Counted from the first letter of the stretch, positions 1 to 10,806 are shown. The stretch is DNA of 64,000 bases from an uncultured Prochlorococcus sp. (GCA_902538225.1 CACBEF010000002.1:32563-96562); one strand, 5' to 3'. Made by a program: numbers and translations. The notes: a model not told the origin generated them from the sequence alone.

Positions 1-125
1 ATTGCTGGGATTAAGTTTCCAGCAAAATAAGCCAACAAAGGCCAACAAGCTACATAAATAAGCATGCATATAAAACCTTTAATAAATTTATTCGAATATG
101 GTCTGACTGGTGGTATTAGTCTCAA
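1..125 (-). CDS. ABC exporter, MsbA-like (N-terminal fragment)
   Basis: Only the first 41 codons are in the window; the gene runs off the left edge. The start is TTG at 125-123, since an in-frame TAA lies a few codons upstream and there is no ATG. The peptide opens RLIPPVRPYSNKF and runs into a hydrophobic helix (ICMLIYVACWPLLAYFAG), which is how cyanobacterial MsbA-type fused membrane/ATPase exporters begin, as I recall them. No ATPase motif can be seen here, so the assignment rests on this N-terminus alone. It is divergent from the S4-domain gene that follows. Confidence 0.55.
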   Translation of the reverse strand, partial: MRLIPPVRPYSNKFIKGFICMLIYVACWPLLAYFAGNLIPA

Positions 126-183
126 GATATTATATATTTAATTATTTATCCTACTTTATCAATATCTTTAGGTATAAAAAACA

Positions 184-360
184 ATGAAATTGGATCAATT
201 CTTAAAATGGAAAAATTTGGTCTCTTCTGGTGGAGAAGCAAAACTTTTTATTAAGTCAGGTTCTGTCAAAGTTAATGGTGTAATAGAAACTAGGAGAGGA
301 AGAAAATTAAATAAGGGAGATAAAGTTATATTTCTAAAAAATGAATTATTTTTCGAATAA
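184..360 (+). CDS. Small S4-domain RNA-binding protein
   Basis: A 58-aa protein that is nearly all one S4 fold: a basic N-terminal helix, then the signature segment with GGEAKLFIKSGSVKVNG at about residues 16-32 and a basic ETRRGRK turn. Stand-alone S4 proteins of this YaaA/RlbA/YbcJ type bind structured RNA, often ribosome-associated; the RNA target here cannot be told. It starts at ATG 184, is complete, and sits 52 nt upstream of tpiA on the same strand. Confidence 0.8.
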   Translation: MKLDQFLKWKNLVSSGGEAKLFIKSGSVKVNGVIETRRGRKLNKGDKVIFLKNELFFE

Positions 361-412
361 TTGGCTTATTAAACTCAATTTATATTAATATAATTTTCTT
401 GGAGATAGTATT

Positions 413-1138
413 TTGAGAAAATCTGTTATTGCTGGTAATTGGAAAATGCACATGACTTGTGCTGAGGCTAAATCCTATTTAGAAGAGTTTATTCCTTTAA
501 TAAAAGACATTAAAGACGATCGTAAAGTTGTTATTGCTCCTCCTTTTACAGCTATTTCAACCTTTTCTGATCATTCTGATTTTGAATATTTAGATATTTC
601 TAGTCAAAATATTCATTGGGAAGATCAAGGAGCATTTACTGCAGAAATATCTCCAAAAATGCTTCTTGAACATGGTGTCACATATGCAATCGTTGGACAT
701 AGTGAACCAAGGAAATATTTTAGTGAAAGTGATGAACAAATTAATAAAAGAGCAGTTTTTGCTCAATCTAGTGGACTTACTCCAATAGTTTGTGTGGGAG
801 AAACATTAGAACAAAGAGAGAGAGGAGAAGCTGATAGAGTTATAACTAGACAGGTTGAACAAGGATTAGAAAGTACAGATCCATCTAATTTAATTGTTGC
901 CTATGAACCAATATGGGCCATTGGCACTGGTAAAACATGTGAGGCAGAAGACGCTAATAAGATATGTTCTTTGATTCGGAAATTAATAGGTTTTGATGAT
1001 GTAATAATTCAATATGGAGGATCTGTTAAACCTAATAATATTGACGAAATCATGTCAATGAGTGATATAGATGGGGTGTTAGTTGGCGGGGCTTCATTAG
1101 ATCCGAGTAGTTTCGCGAGAATTGCAAATTATCAATAA
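413..1138 (+). CDS. tpiA: Triosephosphate isomerase
   Basis: Interconverts dihydroxyacetone phosphate and glyceraldehyde 3-phosphate in the Calvin cycle and glycolysis. At 241 aa it is full length. Catalytic residues are in place: Asn9 and Lys11 (AGNWKM), His96 (GHSEPRKYF) and Glu165 ([11 protein letters not shown]), plus the phosphate-binding YGGSVK and GVLVGGASL segments. The start is TTG at 413 with a GGAG ribosome-binding site at 401-404. Its end overlaps folP by 17 nt, so the two genes are probably cotranscribed. Confidence 0.97.
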   Translation: MRKSVIAGNWKMHMTCAEAKSYLEEFIPLIKDIKDDRKVVIAPPFTAISTFSDHSDFEYLDISSQNIHWEDQGAFTAEISPKMLLEHGVTYAIVGHSEPRKYFSESDEQINKRAVFAQSSGLTPIVCVGETLEQRERGEADRVITRQVEQGLESTDPSNLIVAYEPIWAIGTGKTCEAEDANKICSLIRKLIGFDDVIIQYGGSVKPNNIDEIMSMSDIDGVLVGGASLDPSSFARIANYQ

Positions 1139-1967
1139 GAAAAATTCATGGCCAAAAGGCTGGGGCCAAAAAACTTCAATTATGGGAGTTATTAATTTAA
1201 CTCCTGATTCTTTTAGTGATGGTGGGGAATTAAGCTCTTCAAAAAAAGTTTTAGATCAAGTAAATCATTTCTTGAGCAATGGTGTTGATGTTATTGATCT
1301 TGGTGCTCAAAGTACGAGACCTGGAGCTGAAGAAGTTGGATCTAGTATAGAAATAAAAAGATTGATCCCATATCTAAAATTAATAAAATCTGAATTTCCA
1401 GATGTTTTAATTTCTATTGATACTTTTAATTCTGAAGTGGCTTACGAAGGTCTTTTAAATGGTGCTAATTGGATAAATGATGTCACGGGTGGAAGAAGAG
1501 ATATAAAAATTTTGGATGTTGTATCAAAATTCAACTGTCCATTCGTCATAACTCATAGTCGTGGTAATAGTCAAAATATGAATCAACTCTCTAATTACCA
1601 GAATGTATTAAGTGATGTTAAGTGCTCGCTTGATAATTTAATAAAGAATGCTTTAGAAAAAAATATATCTGAAAGAAATATAATAGTCGATCCTGGAATT
1701 GGTTTTTCAAAGGATATAGTGCATAATTTGGAAATCTTGAGAAACTTAAATGTATTTAAAAAATGGAATTTGCCAATTTTGATAGGTGCATCTAGGAAGA
1801 GATTTATAGGAGAAATATTGAATGAGAAAAATCCAAAAGAAAGGGATATAGGAACACTTGCAATAAGTTGTCTTTGTTCTCAATTTAATATTGACATTGT
1901 GAGAGTTCACAACGTCAAACTAAATTATCAAATCCTGAAAGTAGCTGATAGGATTTATAGAAAATAA
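1122..1967 (+). CDS. folP: Dihydropteroate synthase
   Basis: Condenses p-aminobenzoate with hydroxymethyl-dihydropterin diphosphate in folate synthesis. The 281-aa TIM barrel shows the family signatures [16 protein letters not shown] (about residues 20-35), [19 protein letters not shown] and the phosphate-binding ASRKRFIG. The start is taken as TTG 1122 inside the end of tpiA; no ATG or GTG occurs in frame before the conserved core. It converges on chlH with only 8 nt between the stops. Confidence 0.95.
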   Translation: MQIINKKNSWPKGWGQKTSIMGVINLTPDSFSDGGELSSSKKVLDQVNHFLSNGVDVIDLGAQSTRPGAEEVGSSIEIKRLIPYLKLIKSEFPDVLISIDTFNSEVAYEGLLNGANWINDVTGGRRDIKILDVVSKFNCPFVITHSRGNSQNMNQLSNYQNVLSDVKCSLDNLIKNALEKNISERNIIVDPGIGFSKDIVHNLEILRNLNVFKKWNLPILIGASRKRFIGEILNEKNPKERDIGTLAISCLCSQFNIDIVRVHNVKLNYQILKVADRIYRK

Positions 1968-1975
1968 TAAATTTA

Positions 1976-4900
1976 TTATTCTTTAACTCCTTCGATTTTA
2001 TCCTCTACCTCTTGGTATAGTTCTTTCAACTTTTCTATATTCTCATCTGAAGTTTCCCAATACCCCCTACCATTGACTTCTAGCAATGTTCCAACAATTC
2101 TTCTGAAACTATTAGGATTAAGATCCATTAATCTTTTCCTCATCTCTTCGTCGTTTATAAATGTTTCATTAGTTTCTTCATATACAAAATTATCTACTTG
2201 ACCACTTGTCGCACTCCAACCAAGAGTGTAATTAAGTCTGTTAGAAAGTTCTCTAACTCCTTCGTACCCAGATTTAAGCATACCTTCATACCACTTAGGA
2301 TTTAAAAGTTTTGTTCTTGAGTCTAATCTGATAGTTTCTCCAAGTGTTCTAACTTGAGCATTAGAAGTGGTTGTATCCGCTATGAAGCTACTTGGTTCTT
2401 TTCCGTCATCTCTTAATGTCTTGATCAATTTTGTGGGATCCGAATCAAAATAATGACTTACATCTGTTAATGAAATCTCTGAAGAATCAAGGTTTTGAAA
2501 TGTAACATCTGCTGTTTTCATTACTGACTCAAATACCTCTCTTTTTTGATTCATCTCACCTGGATTATCGGCATTAAAAGCATATGTTTTGCGAGATAAA
2601 TACATTTCTTGTAATTCATTTTCATCCTCCCATGTTGAATTTTCTACGGCTAAATTAACATTTGAACTGTAACTTCCACTAGCATTAGAGAATACTCTCG
2701 CTGAAGCTTCCCTGACAGAAGTGCCTTCTTTCTCTGCTTGTTCTAGTGAATGTTTTCTTACAAAATTAGATTCCAATGGTTCATCAGCTTCAGCTGCTAA
2801 TTTGACTGCCTGATCTATTAATGCCATTTGATTGATAAATAGATCTCTAAATACTCCTGAACAGTTAACTACTACATCAATTCTTGGCCTACCTAATTCC
2901 TCTAAAGGGATTAATTCTAGTTTGTTAATTCTTCCAACAGAATCTGGTTTTGGTTTTACCCCAACAAACCATAAGATTTGTGCCAGTGATTCTCCGTAAG
3001 TTTTGATGTTATCAGTACCCCATAAAACACAAGCTATTGTTTCAGGCCAAGTTCCCTGCTCTTCTTTTTGTCTTTCAATTAATTTGTCAACAACAGACTT
3101 CGCTGCAGCTACTGCTGCTGTAGTTGGGATTGATTGAGGATCAAGTGCATGGATATTTTTACCACTGGGCAAAACACTTGGATTTCTTATGGGATCTCCA
3201 CCTGGTCCGGGTAAAACATAATTTCCATCTAATGCTTTAATGAGGCTATCCATTTCTTTGTCTGCGCAGACCTGTTCCAGGCAGAAAAGTAAGTAATCAA
3301 ATAATTTATTTAATTCCTTCTGATTAACTTCATTAAATCCATTTAATCTGCAGACTCTTAGCCAAGGAGTAGGTAGATTTAGACCAAATACTTTAAGTAA
3401 ATCGAAAAGTTTGGAAAGAAGTGATTTTTCTAAATAAACTCTGCCATCAAGAATTTTTAAAGAGTTGACCATAGCAAAAATCGACTCTCTTGCTGTCTTT
3501 ATGATTTTTTCATTTAACTCTACAAATTTAAGTTCACCTTTATTGTTACCTTCATATATTTGTTCAATAGTTAGACCGATGGTTTCTGCGAGTAATCCAG
3601 GAAGAGATCTTAATCCTTCTTGTTCTCTCTCTAAAGATGCAATATTTACAAGTGTTGCAACAGCTTCTTCTGCAGTTGGAGCTTCTCCAATAGTATGAAG
3701 ACCGCAAGGTAACAATCTACTTTCAATTTCCATCAACTGTTTATAGACATTACCAACAAATAAATCTCTTTCATCTATTGAAAGTTCTTCTACGTCTTTT
3801 GAAGGAAGCACTACATCTTTGTCAAGGTTACATTGTTTAGAAGTCTCAACTATTGCATTAACAATTTGAATACCCCTACTATTTTCTCTTAATTGTTGAT
3901 AAGAACCAACAAGTTCACTTAGTTCTTTAAGACCTTTGTAGAGGCCTGCATTTTCCGCTGGAGGAGTTAGATAACTAATAGTTGATGCATATCCTCTTCT
4001 CTTCGCAATTGTTGCTTCAGATGGATTATTAGCAGCATAGTAATACAAATTAGGCAATGATCCAATTAGAGAATCCGGATAGCAAGTTTCACTCATTCCC
4101 ATCTGCTTCCCAGGCATAAATTCAAGTGAGCCGTGAGTTCCAAAATGAAGAACAGCATCAGCCCCCCAGATTTTTTCTACATACGTGTAATAAGCAGCAA
4201 AACCATGATGAGGACTTGCACTTCTTGAATAGAGCAATCTCATGGGATCACCTTCATAACCGAATGTAGGTTGAACTCCTATAAAAACATTTCCAAAATG
4301 TTTTCCATAGATAAGAAGGTTTTGTCCGTCACTATTAAGGTTACCAGGAGGTTTACCCCAATTTTCTTCAAGTCTATGTGAATATGGTGTGAAATCTTCG
4401 TATTCCTTTACTGACATCTTATGAGCAATATTTAACTCTGGAGAGCCATCCATCGCTTCAGGATTGTTAATTACTTTTTCCATTAATTCTTTTGAATTAC
4501 TTGGAAGTTCATCTATTTGATATCCTTTAGATTTCATTTCAAGAAGTACTCTGTAAATCGAACCAAAAACATTCAAATATGCTGCCGTTCCAACATTTCC
4601 TTTGTCTGGTGGAAAACTAAATACTGTGATGGCTAATTTTTTATCCTTTCTTTGTTTAACTCTTAAAGTTGACCATTTTATGGCTCTTTCAGCTATTACA
4701 TCAACTCGATCTTGGAGCGTATGCGCTTTACCTGTAGCATCATCACGACCTGAGAGAATAATAGGTTCAATAGCACCATCAAGTTCTGGAATTGCAATCT
4801 GTAGTGCTACCTGAACAGGGTGTAAACCTAGATCACTATCTTCCCATTCTTGTGTGGTTTGGAAGACTAATGGAAGTGCAACCATATAGGGTCTGTTTAA

Positions 4901-5986
4901 CCTTTTTAGGGCTTCAATAGCTTTAGGATGATCTTGTCTTGCTGGCCCACCAACTAGTGCAAATCCTGTTAGAGATACAACTCCATCTACTATAGGTTGA
5001 TCCTTATTTATGGAATCATAATAAAATTCATTAACTGGTTTAGAAAAATCTAGACCTCCACAGAAGATAGGTAGTACTCTCGCACCTCTGTATTCCAATT
5101 CTTGAATTACAGCAACGTAATGAGCATCATCTCCCGTAACAATATGACTCCTTTGAAGAACTAAGCCTATTGTTGGAGTTTTGTTATCTTTAAGATTTAA
5201 ATCTTTCCTATTATTTTCCCAATTTTGATATTCTTTTAGATTTTCAAACATGCAAGGAGCAAGAGGATGCCAAATTCCTAAATCTGGGAATGTTTCAGGG
5301 TCTTGAATTTTGAATTCTTCTATTTGATCTTTTATGGTCTCTGAAACAGCGTACTTTTCAGAAATCATTAACAAGAAGTTTTTTAAATTCTCAGTGGTAC
5401 CACCTAACCAGTACTGAAAACTCAGAATAAATGTTCTGGCATCTTGAGCTTTTTCTACTGGTAGATATTTAAGTATTGAAGGTAGTGTATTTAATAACTT
5501 CAACATTGAATCTTGGAAACTTGCTCCATCAGATTCTTTTTTCTTTTTTATTAAATCTCCAATAATACTTTTAGATTGACCAAGTTGGGCCATACTAAAT
5601 GAACCTAGCTTATTTAATCTCATTACCTCTGGCATGGAGGGGAAAACAATTGATGCTTTAAGTTTGTCTTTAAATGGAGATACTGCATCAACCACTTTTT
5701 GAGCAAGGTCTTCAATGAAAATTAGAGAAGCAACGAATATATCTGCATTAGCTATATCTTTTTTAAAATCTTCAAAATTATTATCATTCCTAAGTTCTTC
5801 GATGAGATAGCCGCTAAGGTCTATACCTATTGGCCCATTCATATTATTTATTGACTTTGCAGCTTCCGTTAAGGAATTTTGGTATTGTGGCTCAAGGACA
5901 ACATAAACTGCTTTTATTACAACTTTGTGTTTGTTATCCTCAACAGGAGATACTCTGCGGTTTGCTGAGCGGACCTGCGTAAACAT
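1976..5986 (-). CDS. chlH: Magnesium chelatase subunit H
   Basis: The large porphyrin-binding subunit that, with ChlI and ChlD, inserts Mg into protoporphyrin IX, the first step specific to chlorophyll. At 1336 aa it has the usual full length for ChlH. It carries the conserved segments of class I chelatases, such as [22 protein letters not shown] and [10 protein letters not shown], which align with the CobN protein further right in this window. The start is ATG 5986. It is transcribed away from dapB across a 102-nt AT-rich spacer that must hold both promoters. A shared 18-bp A+T palindrome at 1963-1980 covers the facing ends of folP and chlH. Confidence 0.97.
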   Translation of the reverse strand: MFTQVRSANRRVSPVEDNKHKVVIKAVYVVLEPQYQNSLTEAAKSINNMNGPIGIDLSGYLIEELRNDNNFEDFKKDIANADIFVASLIFIEDLAQKVVDAVSPFKDKLKASIVFPSMPEVMRLNKLGSFSMAQLGQSKSIIGDLIKKKKESDGASFQDSMLKLLNTLPSILKYLPVEKAQDARTFILSFQYWLGGTTENLKNFLLMISEKYAVSETIKDQIEEFKIQDPETFPDLGIWHPLAPCMFENLKEYQNWENNRKDLNLKDNKTPTIGLVLQRSHIVTGDDAHYVAVIQELEYRGARVLPIFCGGLDFSKPVNEFYYDSINKDQPIVDGVVSLTGFALVGGPARQDHPKAIEALKRLNRPYMVALPLVFQTTQEWEDSDLGLHPVQVALQIAIPELDGAIEPIILSGRDDATGKAHTLQDRVDVIAERAIKWSTLRVKQRKDKKLAITVFSFPPDKGNVGTAAYLNVFGSIYRVLLEMKSKGYQIDELPSNSKELMEKVINNPEAMDGSPELNIAHKMSVKEYEDFTPYSHRLEENWGKPPGNLNSDGQNLLIYGKHFGNVFIGVQPTFGYEGDPMRLLYSRSASPHHGFAAYYTYVEKIWGADAVLHFGTHGSLEFMPGKQMGMSETCYPDSLIGSLPNLYYYAANNPSEATIAKRRGYASTISYLTPPAENAGLYKGLKELSELVGSYQQLRENSRGIQIVNAIVETSKQCNLDKDVVLPSKDVEELSIDERDLFVGNVYKQLMEIESRLLPCGLHTIGEAPTAEEAVATLVNIASLEREQEGLRSLPGLLAETIGLTIEQIYEGNNKGELKFVELNEKIIKTARESIFAMVNSLKILDGRVYLEKSLLSKLFDLLKVFGLNLPTPWLRVCRLNGFNEVNQKELNKLFDYLLFCLEQVCADKEMDSLIKALDGNYVLPGPGGDPIRNPSVLPSGKNIHALDPQSIPTTAAVAAAKSVVDKLIERQKEEQGTWPETIACVLWGTDNIKTYGESLAQILWFVGVKPKPDSVGRINKLELIPLEELGRPRIDVVVNCSGVFRDLFINQMALIDQAVKLAAEADEPLESNFVRKHSLEQAEKEGTSVREASARVFSNASGSYSSNVNLAVENSTWEDENELQEMYLSRKTYAFNADNPGEMNQKREVFESVMKTADVTFQNLDSSEISLTDVSHYFDSDPTKLIKTLRDDGKEPSSFIADTTTSNAQVRTLGETIRLDSRTKLLNPKWYEGMLKSGYEGVRELSNRLNYTLGWSATSGQVDNFVYEETNETFINDEEMRKRLMDLNPNSFRRIVGTLLEVNGRGYWETSDENIEKLKELYQEVEDKIEGVKE

Positions 5987-6088
5987 TGATTTTCTTTAAG
6001 TATTTCTACCAGACTACGAATGAAAAGACGTTATTGTGTGCAATATAAATAGCGTGTAACAACCTTTAAAAAAAAATTTTTTAAAAAA

Positions 6089-6937
6089 ATGATTGAAAAT
6101 TCTAAAAAAGCTATACCAGTACTAGTATCCGGAGCTTTAGGCAAAATGGGTAGCGAAGTTGTTAATACTGTATTAAATTCTCCAGATTGTGAACTTGTTG
6201 CAGCAATCGACATTAACGAAAAGAACAATGGCTCAAATATTTCTGAATTGTTGAAGGTAAAAAATTGTGAAGTTTTTGTTTCAAATGATTTTGAAGGAAC
6301 TTTATGTTCTGTTAGTCAAAATTATAGAAATGACAATATCAAACCTGTGCTTGTTGATTTTACTCATCCTGATTCTGTATATGAAAATACCAGATCAGCT
6401 ATTGCATATGGTGTATCACCAGTAATAGGAACTACAGGTCTAAGCCCTTCGCAAATACAAGATTTGTCTGTTTTTGCTCAGAAAGCATCGGTTGGTTGTG
6501 CAATAATTCCTAACTTTTCAGTAGGTATGGTTCTTCTTCAGCAGGCGGCATCGGTTGCTGCAAGGTTTTATGACAATATTGAATTAATAGAGATGCATCA
6601 TAATCAAAAAGCTGATTCTCCTAGTGGGACGTGTATAAAAACTGCAGAAATGATTGAAGAATATCCAAAGAAATTTAATCAGAATTTAGTAAAAGAGACT
6701 GATTCATTGAAAGGTGTACGGGGTGGGCTCAGAGATTCAGGAATTAATATACATTCTGTGCGATTACCAGGATTACTTGCTCATCAATTAGTTCTTATGG
6801 GATCTCCAGGTGAAACTTACACAATTAAGCATGACACTATTGATAGAAAGGCATATATGCCAGGAGTTTTACAGGCTATCAAAAAAATTGGTAATTATGA
6901 AACTCTAGTTTATGGACTTGAAAAATTGATTTTTTAA
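6089..6937 (+). CDS. dapB: 4-hydroxy-tetrahydrodipicolinate reductase
   Basis: NAD(P)H-dependent reductase of the diaminopimelate/lysine pathway. The 282-aa protein has the N-terminal Rossmann glycine motif ([11 protein letters not shown], about residues 14-24), the GTTG segment of the active-site lid and the catalytic/substrate motif [14 protein letters not shown], with the paired histidines, the lysine and the SGT. It starts at ATG 6089 and is followed 1 nt later by the next gene, suggesting an operon of four genes to about 8957. Confidence 0.97.
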   Translation: MIENSKKAIPVLVSGALGKMGSEVVNTVLNSPDCELVAAIDINEKNNGSNISELLKVKNCEVFVSNDFEGTLCSVSQNYRNDNIKPVLVDFTHPDSVYENTRSAIAYGVSPVIGTTGLSPSQIQDLSVFAQKASVGCAIIPNFSVGMVLLQQAASVAARFYDNIELIEMHHNQKADSPSGTCIKTAEMIEEYPKKFNQNLVKETDSLKGVRGGLRDSGINIHSVRLPGLLAHQLVLMGSPGETYTIKHDTIDRKAYMPGVLQAIKKIGNYETLVYGLEKLIF

Positions 6938-6938
6938 A

Positions 6939-7580
6939 ATGTTAATTCCAATTAATTCAAGTCAAATTTCAAAACTTATTCCTGCAGTTGGTACAGGAAG
7001 TCAATTTAAGTACGCGTTGGGGAATCCGAGAAAAATTCTTCAAAGAGTAATTGTTTCTTCAATTGGTGGATTTATCTCATTAATAATTAGTTCGACTGGA
7101 GATCAAACTAATAATATCTGGTTATTCCTATGTGTAGGTTTCTTTTTGTATATCATCTGGGGCCCAATTCTTGAATCAAGTAGAAAAAATTTGCAACTAA
7201 GAAAATATAAATTTTTTTCTATATTTGATGGCTATATATCAAATATCTATAAAACAGAAAAGATTGAAAGTTCAAGAGAACAATCTAATAGGCAAGGTAG
7301 ATTAGAAGTTATCGAAAACAAAAGGACTTGGTTAGTACTTGAATTAGAAGATGAAGATGGTTATTTGGAAAAATTAAGTTTTCCTATGGAAAATAAACAC
7401 AGTCAAATTAGTGTGGGTTCGAGTATTAGATGTTTAATAACATCTGATAATCGTAATTTTGACAGAGATTTTTATTTGACCGATGCTTGGTTACCTGAAA
7501 TTAACTTATGGGTTGGTGAGTACCCCTATTTATTAAGACCAGCATTTGAAGAAATTTGCTATATTTATTTGAATAGATAG
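6939..7580 (+). CDS. Conserved cyanobacterial membrane protein
   Basis: I do not recognise a biochemical function. The 213-aa protein has two hydrophobic segments back to back, at about residues 36-52 and 60-77, then a long soluble C-terminal half with a charged linker and a beta-rich domain. Homologues I recall in cyanobacteria are sometimes labelled phosphate ABC transporter permease, but two membrane spans and no permease loop make that label doubtful. It starts 1 nt after the dapB stop and is almost certainly cotranscribed with it. Confidence 0.75.
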   Translation: MLIPINSSQISKLIPAVGTGSQFKYALGNPRKILQRVIVSSIGGFISLIISSTGDQTNNIWLFLCVGFFLYIIWGPILESSRKNLQLRKYKFFSIFDGYISNIYKTEKIESSREQSNRQGRLEVIENKRTWLVLELEDEDGYLEKLSFPMENKHSQISVGSSIRCLITSDNRNFDRDFYLTDAWLPEINLWVGEYPYLLRPAFEEICYIYLNR

Positions 7581-7599
7581 TTGATGCTTATAAAATTTG

Positions 7600-8754
7600 A
7601 TGAAAAATAAATTCAATTTTAAAATTGTTGGATCAGGTCCCACAGGTTTATTACTTTCAATTGCACTTTCAAAATTTGATTGCAATATTTTTTTAACTGA
7701 TTTATTAACAAAAGATAGATTAATTTATAAAGATAAAACTTATGCCATTACTCATTCAACAAGAAAAATCTTATCTAAATTCAGACTTTGGGAAAAATTA
7801 GAACCATTTTTATTTGGCTTTGATACCCTTTCAATTTCAGATAGCGTAACTTCTGCTTTTACCAATTTATCAACTTCTGACTTGGATGATGATATAAGTT
7901 CTGCTGAAAATATTGGCTGGGTAGTTAAACATTCGGATCTCATGAACGTATTTTTTCAAGAGATTGATAATTATGAAAATATTTTTTTTATGACACCACA
8001 GAGATTGTTACGTAAAAAAATATTATTTGATTATCAATTCTTTTCAACAGGAGCAAACTCACTTGATAAAAAATTCTTAGATTTTGTTGATATAAAAAAA
8101 TCTTATAGTCAGTCTTGTTTAACTTTTAAAGTTTCTCTTAGAGGTCATTTTGAAAAGCGTGCTTATGAAATTTTTAGAAAAGAAGGCCCACTTGCATTAT
8201 TACCTTTAGAAAAAAACTTATATCAAGTAATTTGGACTTCCAGTACATTAAAGGCAATTGAAAGGTTAAATTCTGACAAGAATTTTTTAATGGATAATTT
8301 ATCAACGATCTTGCCAGATGAATTTAAGTTGGACCAAATAATTGGTGAATTTAATATTTTTCCTGTTTCATTATCCTTAAATTTACCAGTTTTAAATTTT
8401 AAAAAATTAGTTTTTGTAGGAGATGCTTTTCATACGTTTCATCCTGTTGGTGGTCAGGGTCTAAATACTTGTTGGAGAGATGTTAATACTATTTATGATC
8501 TTTTTAATAAAAATATTGCCATAACAAAAAAGCAATTGATATTATTTAAATTTAAATATTTTTCAAGCAGGATTTTAGATATTATCTTCACTATTTTTAT
8601 AACTGACTTATTGATATCAATTTTTGCTAATAGAAACGTTTTTTTATTTCCAATTAGGAAATTTTCATTTTTACTTTTAAATAAATTTATTTTTACAAGA
8701 AAATTAGTCCTAAATCAAATGACTAAATCTCTAATTTACTCAAGTATTAAATAG
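7600..8754 (+). CDS. FAD-dependent monooxygenase, UbiH-like
   Basis: A flavoprotein hydroxylase of the UbiH/VisC family (384 aa from ATG 7600; a TTG lies one codon earlier). The FAD-binding GxGxxG motif is at the N-terminus (IVGSGPTGLLLSIALSKF) and the second flavin motif with the conserved Asp and His-Pro is FVGDAFHTFHPVGGQGLN. The middle is shorter and more divergent than in proteobacterial UbiH. Cyanobacteria make plastoquinone rather than ubiquinone, so the substrate is open; a quinone or other isoprenoid-linked ring is the usual guess. It lies 16-19 nt after the preceding membrane protein gene. Confidence 0.85.
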   Translation: MKNKFNFKIVGSGPTGLLLSIALSKFDCNIFLTDLLTKDRLIYKDKTYAITHSTRKILSKFRLWEKLEPFLFGFDTLSISDSVTSAFTNLSTSDLDDDISSAENIGWVVKHSDLMNVFFQEIDNYENIFFMTPQRLLRKKILFDYQFFSTGANSLDKKFLDFVDIKKSYSQSCLTFKVSLRGHFEKRAYEIFRKEGPLALLPLEKNLYQVIWTSSTLKAIERLNSDKNFLMDNLSTILPDEFKLDQIIGEFNIFPVSLSLNLPVLNFKKLVFVGDAFHTFHPVGGQGLNTCWRDVNTIYDLFNKNIAITKKQLILFKFKYFSSRILDIIFTIFITDLLISIFANRNVFLFPIRKFSFLLLNKFIFTRKLVLNQMTKSLIYSSIK

Positions 8755-8759
8755 AATTC

Positions 8760-8957
8760 ATGAATAATTATGTATCTAAAGAAATGATAATTTATTTATT
8801 TAATGTATTAGGTTTAGATGAATCTACTATTGAACTTGGTATAAAATTATCTATAAAAAATAACACTCCACTCCCAATATTATTATGGAGTTATGGAATG
8901 CTAACTAATGAAGAACTAGATAAGTTATATTCATTTTTATTTCAAAAAATGAATTAA
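8760..8957 (+). CDS. DUF2949 small protein
   Basis: A 65-aa soluble protein matching the cyanobacterial DUF2949 pattern as I remember it: an N-terminal helix, LGxxxxxIELGIK, then PLPILLWSYGMLTNEELDKLYSFL. It starts 5 nt after the flavoprotein gene and ends the dapB-led run. Its function is unknown in the family. Confidence 0.75.
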   Translation: MNNYVSKEMIIYLFNVLGLDESTIELGIKLSIKNNTPLPILLWSYGMLTNEELDKLYSFLFQKMN

Positions 8958-8966
8958 TAATTCTGT

Positions 8967-8972
8967 TATAAT
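8967..8972 (+). promoter_or_regulatory. -10 element upstream of the DUF3038 gene
   Basis: A perfect TATAAT. No good -35 box is seen. Transcription would begin near 8979, which leaves a leader of about 18 nt before the ATT codon at 8997 and so bears on where translation starts. Confidence 0.45.
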
Positions 8973-8996
8973 CAGTCTATATCATATTAAAGAACA

Positions 8997-9521
8997 ATTA
9001 CAGTTTTAACTAGAGGAAATCAAGTATCAAGAAAATCTATAGAGCAGCTTGATTTATTATTATTAATACTAGAAACTATCGACTTAAATGGTATCCAGTC
9101 CCTTTATGCCTTATCAAATAGACTTAATCTAAATAATGTTTTACCAAATAAAGTAACTATTTGGAAATTAAGGAACAATAATCCATTGAGAAAATCTTAT
9201 GTCACTAACAATATTAAACTTAACGAATTCGATGCCTTAATTAGAATTACAGTTGAAATGTCTAAATATTTATATCCTTATATTAGAGAGATTCTGAAAT
9301 CTAAAGAAGATATTGAAGAGAATTCAGTTATTTGGAATGATTTTAATAAGAGATTTATTGAGTTAATTAAAGAGAGATTGAATATAGATACTATGAGAGT
9401 CAAAAAGCTTTTAAATCAAGCTGAAAATGATGAGATTATCATAAAATCTTTGCTTATTTTATCTTTTTGCAGTTCAAATCAAGGTTATAAAAAGTTGAAG
9501 AATTTTTTATACGATTTTTAA
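8997..9521 (+). CDS. DUF3038 protein, near-cognate start
   Basis: The reading frame is open from just after a TAA at 8988-8990 to 9521. Its N-terminal part (ending SIEQLDLLLLILETIDL, then a helix-rich segment) is the conserved core of cyanobacterial DUF3038 as I recall it, so the protein must begin well before the first standard start codon, TTG at 9186. No ATG, GTG or TTG exists in frame upstream of that; ATT at 8997 is the best-placed candidate, 18 nt after the predicted transcription start. From 8997 the product is 174 aa; from 9186 it is 111 aa and loses the core. Function is unknown. It sits 1 nt before a DUF4335-like gene, the usual partner order in cyanobacteria. Confidence 0.7.
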   Translation: MTVLTRGNQVSRKSIEQLDLLLLILETIDLNGIQSLYALSNRLNLNNVLPNKVTIWKLRNNNPLRKSYVTNNIKLNEFDALIRITVEMSKYLYPYIREILKSKEDIEENSVIWNDFNKRFIELIKERLNIDTMRVKKLLNQAENDEIIIKSLLILSFCSSNQGYKKLKNFLYDF

Positions 9522-9522
9522 T

Positions 9523-10113
9523 ATGATACAAAATAAATTGTCATTTCATCAATCTTCAGCAAGTCTCGAAATAATCGGATTGCCAGATTATTCCAATAAT
9601 GAAAAAAAAGATCAAATATCTATAATTTCACAATGGAAATTAACCATAGTTGATAAACCACTTATTGAAGGAAAAATTGAACATTTAGGGCCTATTATGG
9701 ACGCTTTTTATATTTATTCAAATCTTTTAATCAAAAACGAAATCCCAATATATGAGTCTAAATTAATCGATATAAAAGCCGATAATCTTTACATACATAA
9801 TATTGTTCTCAAGAGCTCTAAACCAAATGTAAAGCCTTTAGTTTTAAAGATTGGTAATTCATTGCTCTCTGATACCATAAATTGTTTTGATCAGTTAAAT
9901 GAATCGTCAAAAGTAAGTATAAAAAAAATTTATATACCTACTAATATTCCTAAAAAATTAAGATTTGGGTTAAATAAAAAAGTTAAATTTTTCAATTCCT
10001 TTATTCCACCATTTATTGCAATTTGCTCTTTAATTCTATTCTCTTCTTATTTTATTTATTTTTATAGTCCTTTTGAAAATATAGAAAAAAAAGAATTAAT
10101 AAATCCTAAATAA
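9523..10113 (+). CDS. DUF4335-like protein with C-terminal anchor
   Basis: The 196-aa protein begins with a beta-rich domain whose pattern (SASLEIIGLPD, then SQWKLTI and GKIEHLGPIMDAFY) resembles cyanobacterial DUF4335, and it ends with one hydrophobic segment at about residues 161-180 followed by a short charged tail. The start is ATG 9523, 1 nt after the DUF3038 stop. Freshwater homologues are, as I recall, much longer, so this looks like a reduced form. Function unknown; coupling to DUF3038 suggests the two act together. Confidence 0.6.
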   Translation: MIQNKLSFHQSSASLEIIGLPDYSNNEKKDQISIISQWKLTIVDKPLIEGKIEHLGPIMDAFYIYSNLLIKNEIPIYESKLIDIKADNLYIHNIVLKSSKPNVKPLVLKIGNSLLSDTINCFDQLNESSKVSIKKIYIPTNIPKKLRFGLNKKVKFFNSFIPPFIAICSLILFSSYFIYFYSPFENIEKKELINPK

Positions 10114-10200
10114 AGAGCAATTAGCATCTTAAATACAAACACGATACTATAGGTTAATTTCTTTCAGAGTTATTCAAATTTATTCTTTGAGCTTTGATTT

Positions 10201-10569
10201 ATGGCAGATTTAAACATCCCAAATTTGAATATTAAATCTGATAAATATATTTTTAAAAAAAAATTAAATTTAAGAAGAAAATCTAAAAGAAGACTATTTA
10301 CTGAAGCTATCTTTTTGTTTATTTTGAGTGTTTTATTAGTTTATATAAATTATATAATTCCTAATAAAAATTTGCTATTACAAAATCTACCTTCTACATT
10401 TAATAAAACTTTTTTATTATTAATTGATCTCATTTCATATATCTATGAAATATTTTTGGTGGTTTTTATTTTTGTTTCTTCTTTTACTGTTTTAATTTTA
10501 ATGATGGGTTCTTTTAATAGGTTATTTAAAGTTTCTAAGAGAAAGTCAAAACAAATTGTTTATAAATAA
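10201..10569 (+). CDS. Small two-helix membrane protein
   Basis: Not recognised. 122 aa: a basic N-terminal region with KKKLNLRRKSKRR near residues 19-31, a first hydrophobic segment at about 36-55, a second at about 80-104, and a basic C-terminal tail. The charge pattern suggests both ends face the cytoplasm. It starts at ATG 10201 after an 87-nt gap and converges on the next small gene with only 2 nt between the stops. Confidence 0.65.
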   Translation: MADLNIPNLNIKSDKYIFKKKLNLRRKSKRRLFTEAIFLFILSVLLVYINYIIPNKNLLLQNLPSTFNKTFLLLIDLISYIYEIFLVVFIFVSSFTVLILMMGSFNRLFKVSKRKSKQIVYK

Positions 10570-10571
10570 AT

Positions 10572-10733
10572 TCAAATAGGTTGCATTAGGCCACCACTTC
10601 CTGAATCAGAATCATCATCATCATTTTCTGTTTCTTCTCCAAATAATGCAAATATGCCAAGTACTATTGATGAAAGAATAATTGATAAGGGTAAAATCGA
10701 AGTTTGGATTCCGACGTCTATATATTCACCCAT
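10572..10733 (-). CDS. 53-aa membrane microprotein with acidic tail
   Basis: Starts at ATG 10733 and encodes one hydrophobic helix at about residues 11-31 followed by an acidic stretch (EETENDDDDSDSGSGG) and the ending LMQPI. The composition looks coded rather than random. One-helix proteins of this size are common in photosystem and cytochrome b6f complexes, but I cannot match it to a named subunit. It is downstream of mfd's neighbourhood and converges on the preceding membrane protein gene. Confidence 0.65.
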   Translation of the reverse strand: MGEYIDVGIQTSILPLSIILSSIVLGIFALFGEETENDDDDSDSGSGGLMQPI

Positions 10734-10806
10734 AAAAATAAATAAATTTTTATAAACCTAACCGAAATCAAACTGATTCGCGGATTTTAAATAATTATTT
10801 AATAAT

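Noticed and set aside
1963..1980. 18-bp A+T palindrome between the ends of folP and chlH
   Set aside because: It contains only A and T and no GC core, so it is a weak hairpin; the two genes simply converge with an 8-nt gap in AT-rich DNA.
3465..4814. Open frames on the plus strand opposite chlH
   Set aside because: They lie wholly inside a full-length, well-conserved chlH and show no family features; such antisense frames arise from the codon bias of AT-rich genes.
6031..6228. 65-codon minus-strand frame over the start of dapB
   Set aside because: It overlaps the conserved Rossmann motif of dapB on the other strand and has no independent support.
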